Of a stretch of DNA of 64,000 nt, positions 25,995 to 35,163 are shown piece by piece. Origin of the DNA: Oceanihabitans sp. IOP_32 (GTDB taxonomy: Bacteria; Bacteroidota; Bacteroidia; Flavobacteriales; Flavobacteriaceae). Numbering within the stretch: position 1 is the first letter of the stretch; every line of letters begins with the position of its first letter. The DNA is taken from contig NZ_CP040813.1 in NCBI RefSeq assembly GCF_009498295.1, forward strand, positions 663,001 to 727,000. The letters are read 5' to 3'. The position numbers and the translations under genes are program-made. Under the pieces are notes generated by a model. That model worked only from the letters and a program-made list of their open reading frames with translations, did no database searches and was not told the origin of the DNA.

Positions 25995-26966
25995 TTAAAT
26001 ATAAATTTTTTCAGAATCTGCTAAAGCGGTAAGCTTCACATTAAACAATGTATTTAAATCTAATTCTAAGATTTTAAAAGCGGCTGCTGTAGTCATTTCT
26101 TTAAACTGAGCTACAATTTTTGGATCTTTATTTTTATTTTGTTTAAAAGTCTTGAATACAGTACTATAATTAGGCATAACCTGGTCTATCTTGTCGTGTA
26201 TATCATCTTTGGCCAAAACCTCAACTTGTAAGTTACACGCTTTATGTTTTAGAATTAATGAAAACACGTTGCCATCTAATAAGGTTAATTTTTTATTACC
26301 AATCGTGCAGCCAGTTACCAATTGAACACCATCAATAAAACAAGATTGAGTTCTAACTTCAGCTTCAATATTTACTAAATTATCTGTTTGTTTTTCAATC
26401 TCTTTAAGCGCTAAAAAAGATGCTATAACGCCTAAAGACGAACCTACGCAGTAATGCCCATGAATCTGACCTGTTTTAAGTAATAAGGCCTCTACTTTAT
26501 TCTTTTCTATTAGTGTTTCTATGTCGACCCTAGGATTTTCTTTATATCTTGGAATGTAGAGCGGATGTGTTTCAACTAAAATAGTATCTGCATTCTTAAT
26601 ATCTAAAATAGGGGTGTCATTTATGGCATCTATACCTGTAACATATAATTTATTTTTAACTCTTTTAATCAGTTTTACGGTGGTGGTACCAATATTATTT
26701 GGTCTTCTAGGGCTTCTACAAGCAAAAACACCGCGATGCTCGCCTAAAGGGGTTTCACAGATGAAATTAAAATCCTCAGATTTATGGAAATAAAAAAACA
26801 CCTTAATGAATTCTAGCTTTTCTATTGCAAATAAACCATCCTCAAATTCTTTGTTGATTTCTAAAACCGTTACCGAATTTTTAATGTAATCTACTTCTGA
26901 GAAATCTACAGGTTCGTTAAAATCATTTCTAACATAACCAATTGGTTTTAATTTAAAGGTTTCCAT
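25995..26966 (-). CDS. TrmO-like tRNA methyltransferase domain fused to an FmdE domain
   Basis: Residues 1-135 are a TrmO/YaeB (UPF0066) domain: LKPIGYVRNDF, then GVFACRSPRRPNNIGTTTVKL and GIDAINDTPILDIK. TrmO methylates N6 of t6A37 in tRNA. Residues 155-300 form an FmdE-type domain with the metal-binding-like HGHYCVGSSLGV (H169, H171, C173) plus C209 and C220. FmdE was first described beside molybdenum formylmethanofuran dehydrogenase, but this bacterium shows no sign of methanogenesis. The gene follows a binding lipoprotein and TonB receptor, so a metal or metallo-cofactor link is more likely than tRNA modification alone. The ATG at 26966 looks sound. Confidence 0.82.
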   Translation of the reverse strand: METFKLKPIGYVRNDFNEPVDFSEVDYIKNSVTVLEINKEFEDGLFAIEKLEFIKVFFYFHKSEDFNFICETPLGEHRGVFACRSPRRPNNIGTTTVKLIKRVKNKLYVTGIDAINDTPILDIKNADTILVETHPLYIPRYKENPRVDIETLIEKNKVEALLLKTGQIHGHYCVGSSLGVIASFLALKEIEKQTDNLVNIEAEVRTQSCFIDGVQLVTGCTIGNKKLTLLDGNVFSLILKHKACNLQVEVLAKDDIHDKIDQVMPNYSTVFKTFKQNKNKDPKIVAQFKEMTTAAAFKILELDLNTLFNVKLTALADSEKIYI

Positions 26967-27011
26967 ATTATTTGTTTTATGTCTATCTAAAATTTATTTG
27001 TTTTCCTGATA

Positions 27012-28088
27012 TTACAAGTTGCTTTTATCTAATTTGTTAAAACTGTGCTTAAAGGCATCCAAGCTAATATTCCTACCTAAAAAGGTGGTTAATATTTCAT
27101 TTAATTTCTCACGTATAGTAATGTCTTTAAAAGCATCTGGGTAAATTGTTTTAGCAATGTACCAAGAATTGGCTAGCACCATTTCGTAATTGGTAGAGTA
27201 ATTGTTATACCCAAACGTACAAAACAACTGGTCTTTTTTTACAGCGTTTAGGCTATGGAAAAGTGTCGGATTTGAATTGTAGTCTTCTTTAACCAAATTA
27301 ATTCCGGACTCATCGACGAAAACAAAGTCTGGATTCCAGATTAATAACTTCTCCTTATCTATAGAAACACCTTTTACCTCTGAACTGTTATTATCCTCTG
27401 AAGCCACATTTTTGGCATTCGCAAATATAAAAGGCGGATAATTTATTTGAGTGGAATAAAAACCACGAGCGCCTTGATAAGACACTCCACCTATATATAC
27501 TTTTGGCTTACTCGTAATATTACGCGTTCTCTCCTCTAGCTCTTCAATATTCGTTTTGATATAAGAAATTAAAGCGTTGGCACGTTCATTTTTATTAATA
27601 ATTCGCCCTACCAATTTAAGAGTGTCAAATAATTCATCTTGCTCTACCGCCATCTCTGGTGTTTCAATCACTACGACAGGAACACCTGTTTTTGCTTGTA
27701 AAGCATCGGCATTAGCCATGGTGGTAAAAGATAAAAATATAACGTCTGGTCGCACTCTTAGAATTAATTCTGCTTCACCACCGTGCTGTGGTCCAATACG
27801 CGGTAGCTCACTAATTTCTGGATTGGCTAAATTGTAAGGCCTTGTCATGTCACGACCTTCATTTTGCTCGACACCAACAATAAGGGCTAAAGCATCCATA
27901 TACAACAAAGTTCTAAGAGATCCAGGACCTAAACCTACAACCCGATCTACTTTTTTTGGGACATGAATTTCTCTACCTAACCTATCGATAACTAAAAGGG
28001 TGTTTTCATTAGCCTTTTTATTGCTATTACAGCTTGTAAGCTGAAGTAACAATAAGAAAGCCATTAATATTGCTAATTTACTTTTCAT
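27012..28088 (-). CDS. ABC transporter periplasmic substrate-binding lipoprotein (PF01497, BtuF/FhuD type)
   Basis: The 358-residue protein begins with a lipoprotein signal ending LLLLQLTSC (C20). The TroA/BtuF-like fold is seen in DRLGREIHVPKKVDRVVGLG, RVRPDVIFLSFTT and LIWNPDFVFVDESG. Such proteins hand cobalamin, iron-siderophores or other metal chelates to a BtuCD-type permease. No permease or ATPase gene is adjacent, so these must be elsewhere. It lies 6 bp after the TonB receptor stop and is followed after 45 bp by trmO-fmdE, so all three likely form one operon. The cargo cannot be told. Confidence 0.88.
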   Translation of the reverse strand: MKSKLAILMAFLLLLQLTSCNSNKKANENTLLVIDRLGREIHVPKKVDRVVGLGPGSLRTLLYMDALALIVGVEQNEGRDMTRPYNLANPEISELPRIGPQHGGEAELILRVRPDVIFLSFTTMANADALQAKTGVPVVVIETPEMAVEQDELFDTLKLVGRIINKNERANALISYIKTNIEELEERTRNITSKPKVYIGGVSYQGARGFYSTQINYPPFIFANAKNVASEDNNSSEVKGVSIDKEKLLIWNPDFVFVDESGINLVKEDYNSNPTLFHSLNAVKKDQLFCTFGYNNYSTNYEMVLANSWYIAKTIYPDAFKDITIREKLNEILTTFLGRNISLDAFKHSFNKLDKSNL

Positions 28089-28094
28089 AATTTT

Positions 28095-30533
28095 TTAGAG
28101 CATTATGGTTATGGAGCCTACTATAGTTCTGGGTGCCCCAAAAAAGTATGATGCACTACCGTTTTGCCCATCGTCCCAGGCCGATACAATACCAATATAT
28201 TTTCTGTCTAAAACATTTTTCATTTCTAAGCTAAAAGAACAAGAACTTAGCACTTTGTTAAACTTGGTATTGTACTTAATAGCCGCATCAAAAACAGTGA
28301 AATCTGAAACTTTTTCTATGTTTGTAGCATCTCCAAATCGCTCTCCTGTGTAAGTCATGGCAGCATTAAAGCTCAATCCGTTTTTGTTATACATAATTCC
28401 CGTTTTCACCATTTCTGAAGGCGTAGCAGGCAATTGATTATCTTTTATAAGTATAGTTTCTATGTTGCCTCCTCTTACAAAACTCATATTTTCATCGTAA
28501 GTCATTTTTGTATATGACGGATGTAGGAAATATACCCAATTTTTATAAAAATTAAAATACGTTTCTAATTCTAAGCCATACCCAGTTACTGTGCCGCTAT
28601 TTTGGTTGTAATTAACGTTAATGGTTGGATCTAAAATATTAGAAATTAAATTCTGTTGCTTATTGTAAAAGGCGGTTGCGTATATTTTAACCTTATTTTT
28701 AGTGAAGTTTATACCCAAGTCGAAATTATCTGAGGTTTCCATCTCATAAGAATCCATAAGGCTTTGGTAGGTCATGTTGTTCGCTAAAAACACGTCCCGA
28801 TTATTTAGGTACGTATTAAAGGTTGGCCCATATTTATACGGTCTCATATAACTTCTGCCATAATTTAAATACATATCTAGGTTATTAGAAAACTTATAAC
28901 CGATACCAACCGATGTTAAAAACGCGTCGTGCTTTAATTTTTTAGTGTTCAAATCTGGATCTGATGTCGGACTATATGCATCTATAGCTGTTGATAAAAA
29001 ACGCTCAGTTCCTGGCTCTTGGTTATACATATATCTCAGACCAACTTGAGCCTTGAACTTATTGAAGCTTCGAGACAATTTAACATATGGGTTATGTATA
29101 GTGGTGTTGCCATCACTTACAGATTTGTAATTATTTCGCCATTTAAATTCTAATCCATCACTTAAAATAAAATAATCTTTGGTGTTTAAATCGCTTTCAA
29201 AAGACTCGAACCAATAGCCAAAGGCATAATTGTAATCACTAATTTTTCCAGACCAATTCGCTGTAATACCAATTTGACTTAAATCTCTAGTATTGTCTCT
29301 TTTCATGGGTTGCATGCCAGAACCACGTGTAAAACTATAGTCTGCCTCTTCTTTGGTATAATACACTTTGAAGCTACCTTTATTGCTACGGTCTTTAGTG
29401 TAATTTAAACTTGCGATGCTTAAATGGTTTTTAAAATCGCCCTTATTATAATCGAAATAAAAACGATCTTGAGCAAGCACACCCGTTAATTCGTCATTAA
29501 AATCTAATGTATAATTATCTTTATAATCTTGTATTTGACCATAATTAAAACCTCTTAAATTATGTTTAAACACATCGTTGTAATTGTACATTAATTCAAG
29601 CTCTAACTTATCGCCTAATTTCTGATTTACCCCAGCCGTGACATGGTTTCGTTCACCTAATACCCCTAGTCCTTTCCATTTTTGTGCCTCGGTGTACGAG
29701 TAAGAAATAAAGGCCGATGTATTTGTTTTTAATTCTTTACTATCTAATCTTAAAAAAGTTCTTTTAAAATCGTCGGTTCCATAAGATTGTTTAGTTTCTA
29801 TCTCGGCAACCTTAGTAGGTCTTTTATATCTAATATCGATACTACCACCACGGTTACCATTGGCCGAGAAAACATCAGCAGGAATCGCACCTTTATGCAG
29901 GGTAATGCTCTCTAAGTTTTCAGCATCATAAATATCATTTCTAGCTCCTACAGGACTAATACCATAATTTGGAATGCCATCGGTTGTTGTACCACTATAA
30001 TAATCACTTACACCACGAATACGCATATCGGTTTCACTAAGCCCGTAAGCATCGGCAGATTGCACAGAAACCGAAGGCACAATATTTAAAACATTATAAA
30101 TGTTATTGTTTCCAGAAACCCCAACAAGTTCTAAACCTTTTCTAGTAATTTTTGTGCCCGTATGCAAAGCATCTTCTATCTTTTTTGTCGGCTGAGTTGG
30201 TGTAGCAAAAAGTAAAATCTCTTCTAAAGACACATCAAAACTGTTGAGTTGTATATCTACAACAACTTGCTCATTGGTGTTTAACTCAACTGCTTTTTGG
30301 TTATATTTAAACCCTTCTAAATAAAAATACACAGTGTAATAATTCTGCTCTAGATCTTTAAAGGTAAATTTACCGTTACTGTCTGTTGTCGTTTTTCTGG
30401 ATGAAGGACTTAAAGTTACCTCCACATTGGGAATGGGTTGATTGTTTTTCTCGTTTGTTACAGTACCAGTTATAGACTGGGAATGGGCACTACAAAGGCA
30501 CATAAAAAAAATAATAAAGCTAATGGATTTCAT
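28095..30533 (-). CDS. TonB-dependent outer-membrane receptor
   Basis: The 812-residue protein has a signal peptide (IIFFMCLCSAHSQ), a carboxypeptidase-regulatory-like domain (ITGTVTNEKNNQPIPNVEVTL, about 21-105), and a plug domain (about 120-240, VPSVSVQSADAYGLSETDMR). A beta barrel follows, closing with ASYFFGAPRTIVGSITIML. It is not a SusC (no long SusC signature and no SusD partner). Paired with the binding lipoprotein it should import a metal chelate or corrinoid-like cofactor across the outer membrane using TonB energy. The ATG at 30533 gives the signal peptide. Confidence 0.92.
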   Translation of the reverse strand: MKSISFIIFFMCLCSAHSQSITGTVTNEKNNQPIPNVEVTLSPSSRKTTTDSNGKFTFKDLEQNYYTVYFYLEGFKYNQKAVELNTNEQVVVDIQLNSFDVSLEEILLFATPTQPTKKIEDALHTGTKITRKGLELVGVSGNNNIYNVLNIVPSVSVQSADAYGLSETDMRIRGVSDYYSGTTTDGIPNYGISPVGARNDIYDAENLESITLHKGAIPADVFSANGNRGGSIDIRYKRPTKVAEIETKQSYGTDDFKRTFLRLDSKELKTNTSAFISYSYTEAQKWKGLGVLGERNHVTAGVNQKLGDKLELELMYNYNDVFKHNLRGFNYGQIQDYKDNYTLDFNDELTGVLAQDRFYFDYNKGDFKNHLSIASLNYTKDRSNKGSFKVYYTKEEADYSFTRGSGMQPMKRDNTRDLSQIGITANWSGKISDYNYAFGYWFESFESDLNTKDYFILSDGLEFKWRNNYKSVSDGNTTIHNPYVKLSRSFNKFKAQVGLRYMYNQEPGTERFLSTAIDAYSPTSDPDLNTKKLKHDAFLTSVGIGYKFSNNLDMYLNYGRSYMRPYKYGPTFNTYLNNRDVFLANNMTYQSLMDSYEMETSDNFDLGINFTKNKVKIYATAFYNKQQNLISNILDPTINVNYNQNSGTVTGYGLELETYFNFYKNWVYFLHPSYTKMTYDENMSFVRGGNIETILIKDNQLPATPSEMVKTGIMYNKNGLSFNAAMTYTGERFGDATNIEKVSDFTVFDAAIKYNTKFNKVLSSCSFSLEMKNVLDRKYIGIVSAWDDGQNGSASYFFGAPRTIVGSITIML

Positions 30534-30558
30534 AAAAAAAAGTTATCAAAATTTAACA

Positions 30559-30591
30559 CAAAACTACTCGAGTAATACTTTCTTTAACAAA
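30559..30591 (-). promoter_or_regulatory. Candidate promoter of the TonB receptor operon
   Basis: On the minus strand TAGTTTTG (30566-30559) matches the -7 element TAnnTTTG, and TTTG (30591-30588) lies 21 nt further upstream, close to the usual 19-nt gap. The ATG is 25 nt downstream. AGTAATACTT boxes overlap and flank this promoter. Confidence 0.5.
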
Positions 30592-30622
30592 AGTAATACT
30601 TATATTTAAATTAGTAATACTT
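30571..30622. promoter_or_regulatory. Three AGTAATACTT boxes at 21-bp spacing
   Basis: AGTAATACTT occurs at 30571-30580, 30592-30601 and 30613-30622, exactly 21 bp apart (two DNA turns). Each box holds the palindrome AGTA-A-TACT. The first lies between the -7 and -33 elements of the TonB operon. This layout suggests cooperative binding of a dimeric regulator on one DNA face, probably a metal- or cofactor-responsive repressor. No regulator gene is nearby. Confidence 0.55.
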
Positions 30623-30942
30623 TTATAGATAAAAATTATACTCTTTGGGTTTTTGCTGAGACTAAAACCTAGTAAACCTTTTACTTTGAGAGTTTTAGAG
30701 CAAAAACAATCTGCTTTTAAACTGTTGTTTTTTTAGCTCATTTTTATGTCATTTTTACGATTATCAAGCTCTAACCAATATTTATATATAACCTCACGAC
30801 TACTGGCGCTATGAGTATTTATGAATATTGGGGTACTAATACTTAAAAAAAAAAAAAATGCTCATGCATTAGGCTTCGCTTTTTAAATTTTATGGAGTCC
30901 TTCTCTACATTGAATTAGAATATCGATTCATAATATAAAAAA
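30623..30942. other. Gene-free stretch between TonB operon and ppdK terminator
   Basis: About 320 bp without a supported gene. It includes a poly-A run of about 16 (near 30844-30859) and a TACTAATACTTA segment at 30835 that resembles the AGTAATACTT boxes. No RNA gene recognised. Confidence 0.4.
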
Positions 30943-30984
30943 AACAAACCCCCAAACTAACATGTAGCCTGGGGGTTTTGTTTT
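30943..30984. terminator. Strong stem-loop terminator (likely for ppdK)
   Basis: CAAACCCCCA pairs with TGGGGGTTTTG around a loop of about 15 nt, with T-runs on both strands, so it can work both ways. ppdK, transcribed leftwards, is the only gene that would end here. It is now 254 bp from the ppdK stop because MITE-B copy 2 lies between. Confidence 0.7.
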
Positions 30985-31004
30985 CGTACAGTAATATTTT
31001 AAAA

Positions 31005-31228
31005 CATTAATGTCTGACAAAAGACATAAGACCGCTTCGCTAATAGACATAAGAACCAAGACTTGATTCTAACTAACTGATAAACAGAAGTACTTTAAAT
31101 TAACAAAATAGTTCCTTTAAATCTTAATCATTATTTCAAATAAGCAAGGTGACATTTTAAAAAACGTGCAAAATTCTTAATTTTAAAAGGATTGACAGCA
31201 TTATAATATTTTTAATCGGACACTAGTG
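31005..31228. mobile_element. MITE-B copy 2 (224 bp)
   Basis: The left end reads CATTAATGTCTGACAAAAG and the right end, reverse-complemented, reads CACTAGTGTCCGATTAAAA. Exact 9-bp repeats ATTTTAAAA flank it at 30996-31004 and 31229-31237. It matches MITE-B copy 1 in length and sequence. The right duplication ends at 31237, directly next to the ppdK stop codon at 31238, so the element landed between ppdK and its terminator. Confidence 0.85.
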
Positions 31229-31237
31229 ATTTTAAAA

Positions 31238-33967
31238 TTACAAGGTGTCTTTTATAGACGCTTGTGCCGACACCAATCGTGCAATGGGAACTCTATAAGG
31301 TGAGCAACTCACATAATTCATACCCGTTTTATAACAAAATTCTACAGAGCTAGGTTCGCCACCATGTTCGCCACATATTCCCACTTCTAAATTTGGTTTC
31401 ACACTTCGCCCTCTTTCTGTACCAATTTTTACTAATTGACCAACGCCTTCTTGATCTAAAATTTCGAAAGGATCATGTTCTAAAATGCCTTTTTCAATAT
31501 AAATTGGTAAAAATTTGCCAGCATCATCACGGGAATACCCAAATGTCATTTGAGTTAAATCGTTCGTTCCAAAAGAGAAGAAATCGGCTTTTTCTGCTAT
31601 TAAATCTGCCACTAAAGTCGCCCGAGGAATTTCTATCATCGTTCCTACGGAATATGCAATGGAATCCTTTCGTTCTTCAAAGATTTTATTAGCTGTTGTT
31701 CTAATAATGTCATTCTGCATGTCAAACTCTTTAACGGTGCCAATTAATGGTATCATTATTTCTGGTTTACAAATAACGCCCTTTGCTTTTAAATTAAGAG
31801 CGGCTTCAATAATGGCACGTGTTTGCATTTCGGTAATTTCAGGATAGGTATTACCTAATCTACAACCGCGATGGCCTAGCATGGGATTAAATTCCTCGAG
31901 ATCTGCGACTTTGTTTTTAACGTCGTCTAAAGAAATGCCCATCTGTTTAGCAAGTGCTTTTTGAGTGACTAATTGATGAGGTACAAACTCATGAAATGGC
32001 GGATCTAACAATCGAATGGTTACAGATAAACCTTCCATAACTTCCAAAACCTCTTCAAAATCGGTGCGTTGCATAGGCAGTAATTTTTCCAAAGCTTTTT
32101 TTCGACCCTCTTCGGTATCCGAAAGAATCATTTCCCGCATCGCTTTTATTCTATCGGCTTCAAAAAACATGTGTTCTGTTCTGGTTAAGCCAATACCTTG
32201 CGCACCAAAATCGCGTGCTGTTTTCGCATCAGCAGGATTATCGGCATTGGCTCTTACTTTCATCACAGCATATTTATCGACAAGGGTCATAAGTTCTGCA
32301 AACTCACCACTCAGCTTGGCCTCCATGGTGGCCACTTCGCCCTCATAGATATCTCCTGTAGAACCGTTTAATGAAATCCAATCGCCTTCATGATATTCTT
32401 TATTATCTACAATGAGTTTTCTCTTTTTATAGTCAATCCTTAAAGCACCAGCTCCAGACACGCAGCATTTCCCCATACCACGGGCTACAACCGCAGCATG
32501 CGAAGTCATACCACCGCGAGCCGTTAAAATACCTTTGGCTAGATTCATGCCTTCTAAATCTTCTGGCGATGTTTCAATCCTTACAAGAATACTGTTATTG
32601 TATTTACTTGCTTCATCTGCAAAAAACACTATTTGGCCAGACGCTGCGCCAGGAGAAGCTGGCAAACCGTGAGCGATAACTTTCGCGTTTCTTATGGCCT
32701 TTGGATCAAATATAGGATGCAAAAGTTCTTGCAATTTATTGGGCTCTACAGATAGTAAAGCTTCCTTTTCTGTAATGATGCCCTCTTTTACTAAATCTAT
32801 AGCAATTTTAACCATGGCCGCACCAGTACGTTTTCCGCTTCTGGTTTGTAAAATCCAGAGTTTTCCATCTTGAATGGTGAACTCTAAATCTTGCATATCG
32901 CGATAGTGCTTTTCTAAAATTTCTTGATAGGTATTTAGCTCTTTAAAAACAGAAGGCATTAATTCTTCTAAAGATGGGTAATTTTTGGCCCGTTCTTCTT
33001 CATCAACCTTAGCCAATTCGGCCCAACGTACCGAGCCTAGTTTAGTAATTTGTTGTGGTGTTCGGGTACCAGCAACCACATCTTCGCCTTGCGCATTAAT
33101 TAAATACTCTCCATTAAATACATTTTCACCTGTTCCAGAATCGCGTGTAAAACAAACCCCTGTGCCCGAGTTGTTCCCCATATTACCATAAACCATCGCT
33201 TGCACGTTTACTGCGGTGCCCCACTCTGCTGGAAAGCCATTCATGTTTCGGTAATATACAGCTCTATCTGTGTTCCAGCTGTTAAATACAGCTATTATGG
33301 CACCCCAAAGCTGATCCCATGGATTTGTTGGAAAATCATGCCCTGTTTGTGTCTTGACAGCTACTTTAAAATCTTGAACGAGATCCTTTAAATCTTGAAC
33401 AGTAAAATCGGTGTCTAATGTGATACCTCTTTCTGCTTTAAGAGTATCCATGATTTCTTCAAAGGGATCAATGTCTTCTTTTGTTTCGGGTTTCATCCCT
33501 AAAACTACCCCGCCATACATTTGAATAAAACGACGATAGGAGTCCCATGCAAACTGTTCATTATTAGTTTTTTTTGCTAAACCTTGTACCACCTCATCAT
33601 TAATACCTAAATTTAAAACAGTATCCATCATACCGGGCATAGATACCCTTGCCCCAGAGCGTACCGAAACTAATAACGGATTATCTTTATCTCCAAAACC
33701 TGACCCCAATAACGACTCAAGGTTTAACACAGATTGCTCCACCTCTTGCTTAATCAACTCGATAACGGCTTTCTCACCCAGCGCGTTATACTCGGTACAA
33801 ACCTCGGTTGTAATTGTAAAGCCAGGAGGCACGGGAATACCAAGAGCACTCATTTCTGCCAAATTTGCGCCTTTACCGCCTAACAGGTTTTTCATTTTAC
33901 TGTTTCCATCGGCTGTTTTAGCACCGAATTTGTAAACTCTAGGCTTTACATTTTCAAGTTTTTTCAT
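31238..33967 (-). CDS. ppdK: Pyruvate, phosphate dikinase
   Basis: The 909-residue enzyme interconverts pyruvate, ATP and phosphate with PEP, AMP and pyrophosphate. It has the N-terminal nucleotide-binding domain (RVYKFGAKTADGNSKMKNLLGGKGANLAEM). The central swivelling phosphohistidine domain reads TARGGMTSHAAVVARGMGKCC. The C-terminal PEP/pyruvate barrel has SFGTNDLTQMTFGYSRDD and EVGICGEHGG. Length is normal. The ATG at 33967 was chosen; the longer frame starts at TTG. A TATTTTTG element lies 46 nt upstream. Next to pflBA it points to flexible pyruvate/PEP metabolism under low oxygen. Confidence 0.96.
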   Translation of the reverse strand: MKKLENVKPRVYKFGAKTADGNSKMKNLLGGKGANLAEMSALGIPVPPGFTITTEVCTEYNALGEKAVIELIKQEVEQSVLNLESLLGSGFGDKDNPLLVSVRSGARVSMPGMMDTVLNLGINDEVVQGLAKKTNNEQFAWDSYRRFIQMYGGVVLGMKPETKEDIDPFEEIMDTLKAERGITLDTDFTVQDLKDLVQDFKVAVKTQTGHDFPTNPWDQLWGAIIAVFNSWNTDRAVYYRNMNGFPAEWGTAVNVQAMVYGNMGNNSGTGVCFTRDSGTGENVFNGEYLINAQGEDVVAGTRTPQQITKLGSVRWAELAKVDEEERAKNYPSLEELMPSVFKELNTYQEILEKHYRDMQDLEFTIQDGKLWILQTRSGKRTGAAMVKIAIDLVKEGIITEKEALLSVEPNKLQELLHPIFDPKAIRNAKVIAHGLPASPGAASGQIVFFADEASKYNNSILVRIETSPEDLEGMNLAKGILTARGGMTSHAAVVARGMGKCCVSGAGALRIDYKKRKLIVDNKEYHEGDWISLNGSTGDIYEGEVATMEAKLSGEFAELMTLVDKYAVMKVRANADNPADAKTARDFGAQGIGLTRTEHMFFEADRIKAMREMILSDTEEGRKKALEKLLPMQRTDFEEVLEVMEGLSVTIRLLDPPFHEFVPHQLVTQKALAKQMGISLDDVKNKVADLEEFNPMLGHRGCRLGNTYPEITEMQTRAIIEAALNLKAKGVICKPEIMIPLIGTVKEFDMQNDIIRTTANKIFEERKDSIAYSVGTMIEIPRATLVADLIAEKADFFSFGTNDLTQMTFGYSRDDAGKFLPIYIEKGILEHDPFEILDQEGVGQLVKIGTERGRSVKPNLEVGICGEHGGEPSSVEFCYKTGMNYVSCSPYRVPIARLVSAQASIKDTL

Positions 33968-34012
33968 GTTGTTAATTTTAAATTCCTTCGGGTTAAATGA
34001 ATTAAGGATGGC

Positions 34013-34020
34013 CAAAAATA
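34013..34020 (-). promoter_or_regulatory. Candidate -7 element for ppdK
   Basis: The minus strand reads TATTTTTG (TAnnTTTG), 46 nt before the ppdK ATG. No clear -33 box. Confidence 0.4.
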
Positions 34021-34027
34021 TAAGTTA

Positions 34028-34085
34028 AAAAAAAGACTGTTTATGACATAAATCATATAATACTTAAAAAAACAGCCTATTTTTT
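34028..34085 (-). terminator. Likely terminator of pflB-pflA
   Basis: On the minus strand GGCTGTTT pairs with AAACAGTC and is followed by TTTTTTTT. It lies about 250 nt after the pflA stop and just before the ppdK promoter. Confidence 0.45.
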
Positions 34086-34333
34086 AAACTATTCTGATTA
34101 TTGCACCTTTAAATCGCTATCTATAAAAAATACGATAATTAATATACGAGAAATAAGATTTTAATGCAGTACCAAAGCTAGACTTAGTTCATGGAAATGA
34201 CAACCTCCTTAACATAGCTTTTAGATATTAATAGAAAAAAGACTTAAAAAAGATTTTTATTTCGCATTCCACAAACCAAATGACGTATTGATAAATACTG
34301 AAGCTCTTGAGATACACTAAGAAAAGTGTGTAT
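34086..34333. other. Gene-free stretch downstream of pflA
   Basis: AT-rich 3' region. Only a weak ATACAC/GTGTAT hairpin close to the pflA stop is seen; no gene. Confidence 0.4.
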
Positions 34334-35086
34334 TTAATTGATTTTAACTTCTTTGAAGTAGTTTTTAAGAAGATTTGATGCGGCTTGTAATTCTTGTTCG
34401 GTATTTTCTCGGGCATCTTTTAGTTGATAGTCCCAACCTAGGGCTTCCCATTTGTGAATGCCGAGTTTATGGTAAGGCTGAATTTCAATTTTTTCAATCG
34501 TTTTATAATCCTTAAAATGCGCGCCTAAAGCGTGTAATAATTCTGGATTATCTGTAACTCCGGGAATTAAAACATAGCGTAACCACATTTTTTTACCCGA
34601 TGCTTCTCTGTGTTTTGCTAGATTAAAGGCAATATCTTTATTAGGTTTACCTGTTAAAGCCACGTAACCAGCCTCTGTGACGTGTTTTATATCTAGCATG
34701 ATTAAATCGGCATAATCGTCTAATAATTCTTTTGAAAAACTATTTAATATTCTACCATTAGTATCAATATTGGTATGAATACCTTCTGCTTTCAATCTTT
34801 TAAACAAAGGAATAAGGGCTTTGGCTTGTAATAATGGTTCGCCACCAGAGACGGTAACGCCACCTTTTTCACCAAAATAAGATTTCATTTTAAGAGCCAT
34901 TTCTACCAATTCTTCTATTTGATATGCTTTACCGCCAGAGGTATCAATAGAATCTGGATTATGGCAATACAGACATTTTAATTTACAGCCTTGTAAAAAT
35001 ATGATAAAACGAATGCCTGGACCATCGTGTGTTCCAAAAGATTCGATAGAGTGTACATTTAATATGTTATGGTCTGTTTTGATCAT
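34334..35086 (-). CDS. pflA: Pyruvate formate-lyase activating enzyme
   Basis: The 250-residue radical SAM enzyme installs the glycyl radical in PflB. The iron-sulphur motif CKLKCLYC (CxxxCxxC) lies in FLQGCKLKCLYCHNPDS, and GGVTVSGGEPLLQ is the SAM-binding GGE segment. HSIESFGTHDGPGIR is the classic PflA N-terminus. The ATG at 35086 was chosen; an upstream GTG frame adds only seven residues. The pflB stop is 77 bp upstream, so both are one operon. Confidence 0.95.
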   Translation of the reverse strand: MIKTDHNILNVHSIESFGTHDGPGIRFIIFLQGCKLKCLYCHNPDSIDTSGGKAYQIEELVEMALKMKSYFGEKGGVTVSGGEPLLQAKALIPLFKRLKAEGIHTNIDTNGRILNSFSKELLDDYADLIMLDIKHVTEAGYVALTGKPNKDIAFNLAKHREASGKKMWLRYVLIPGVTDNPELLHALGAHFKDYKTIEKIEIQPYHKLGIHKWEALGWDYQLKDARENTEQELQAASNLLKNYFKEVKIN

Positions 35087-35163
35087 CGGGAATTTTAAAT
35101 GAAGCACCTGAATAAAACTGACTAACTCATTATTCAGGTGCTTTTCAAAATTTTAGCAATAAA

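Noticed and set aside
26532-26966. Stand-alone housekeeping TrmO
   Set aside because: The TrmO part is continuous with an FmdE domain and lies in an uptake operon, so a simple TrmO call would hide the fusion.
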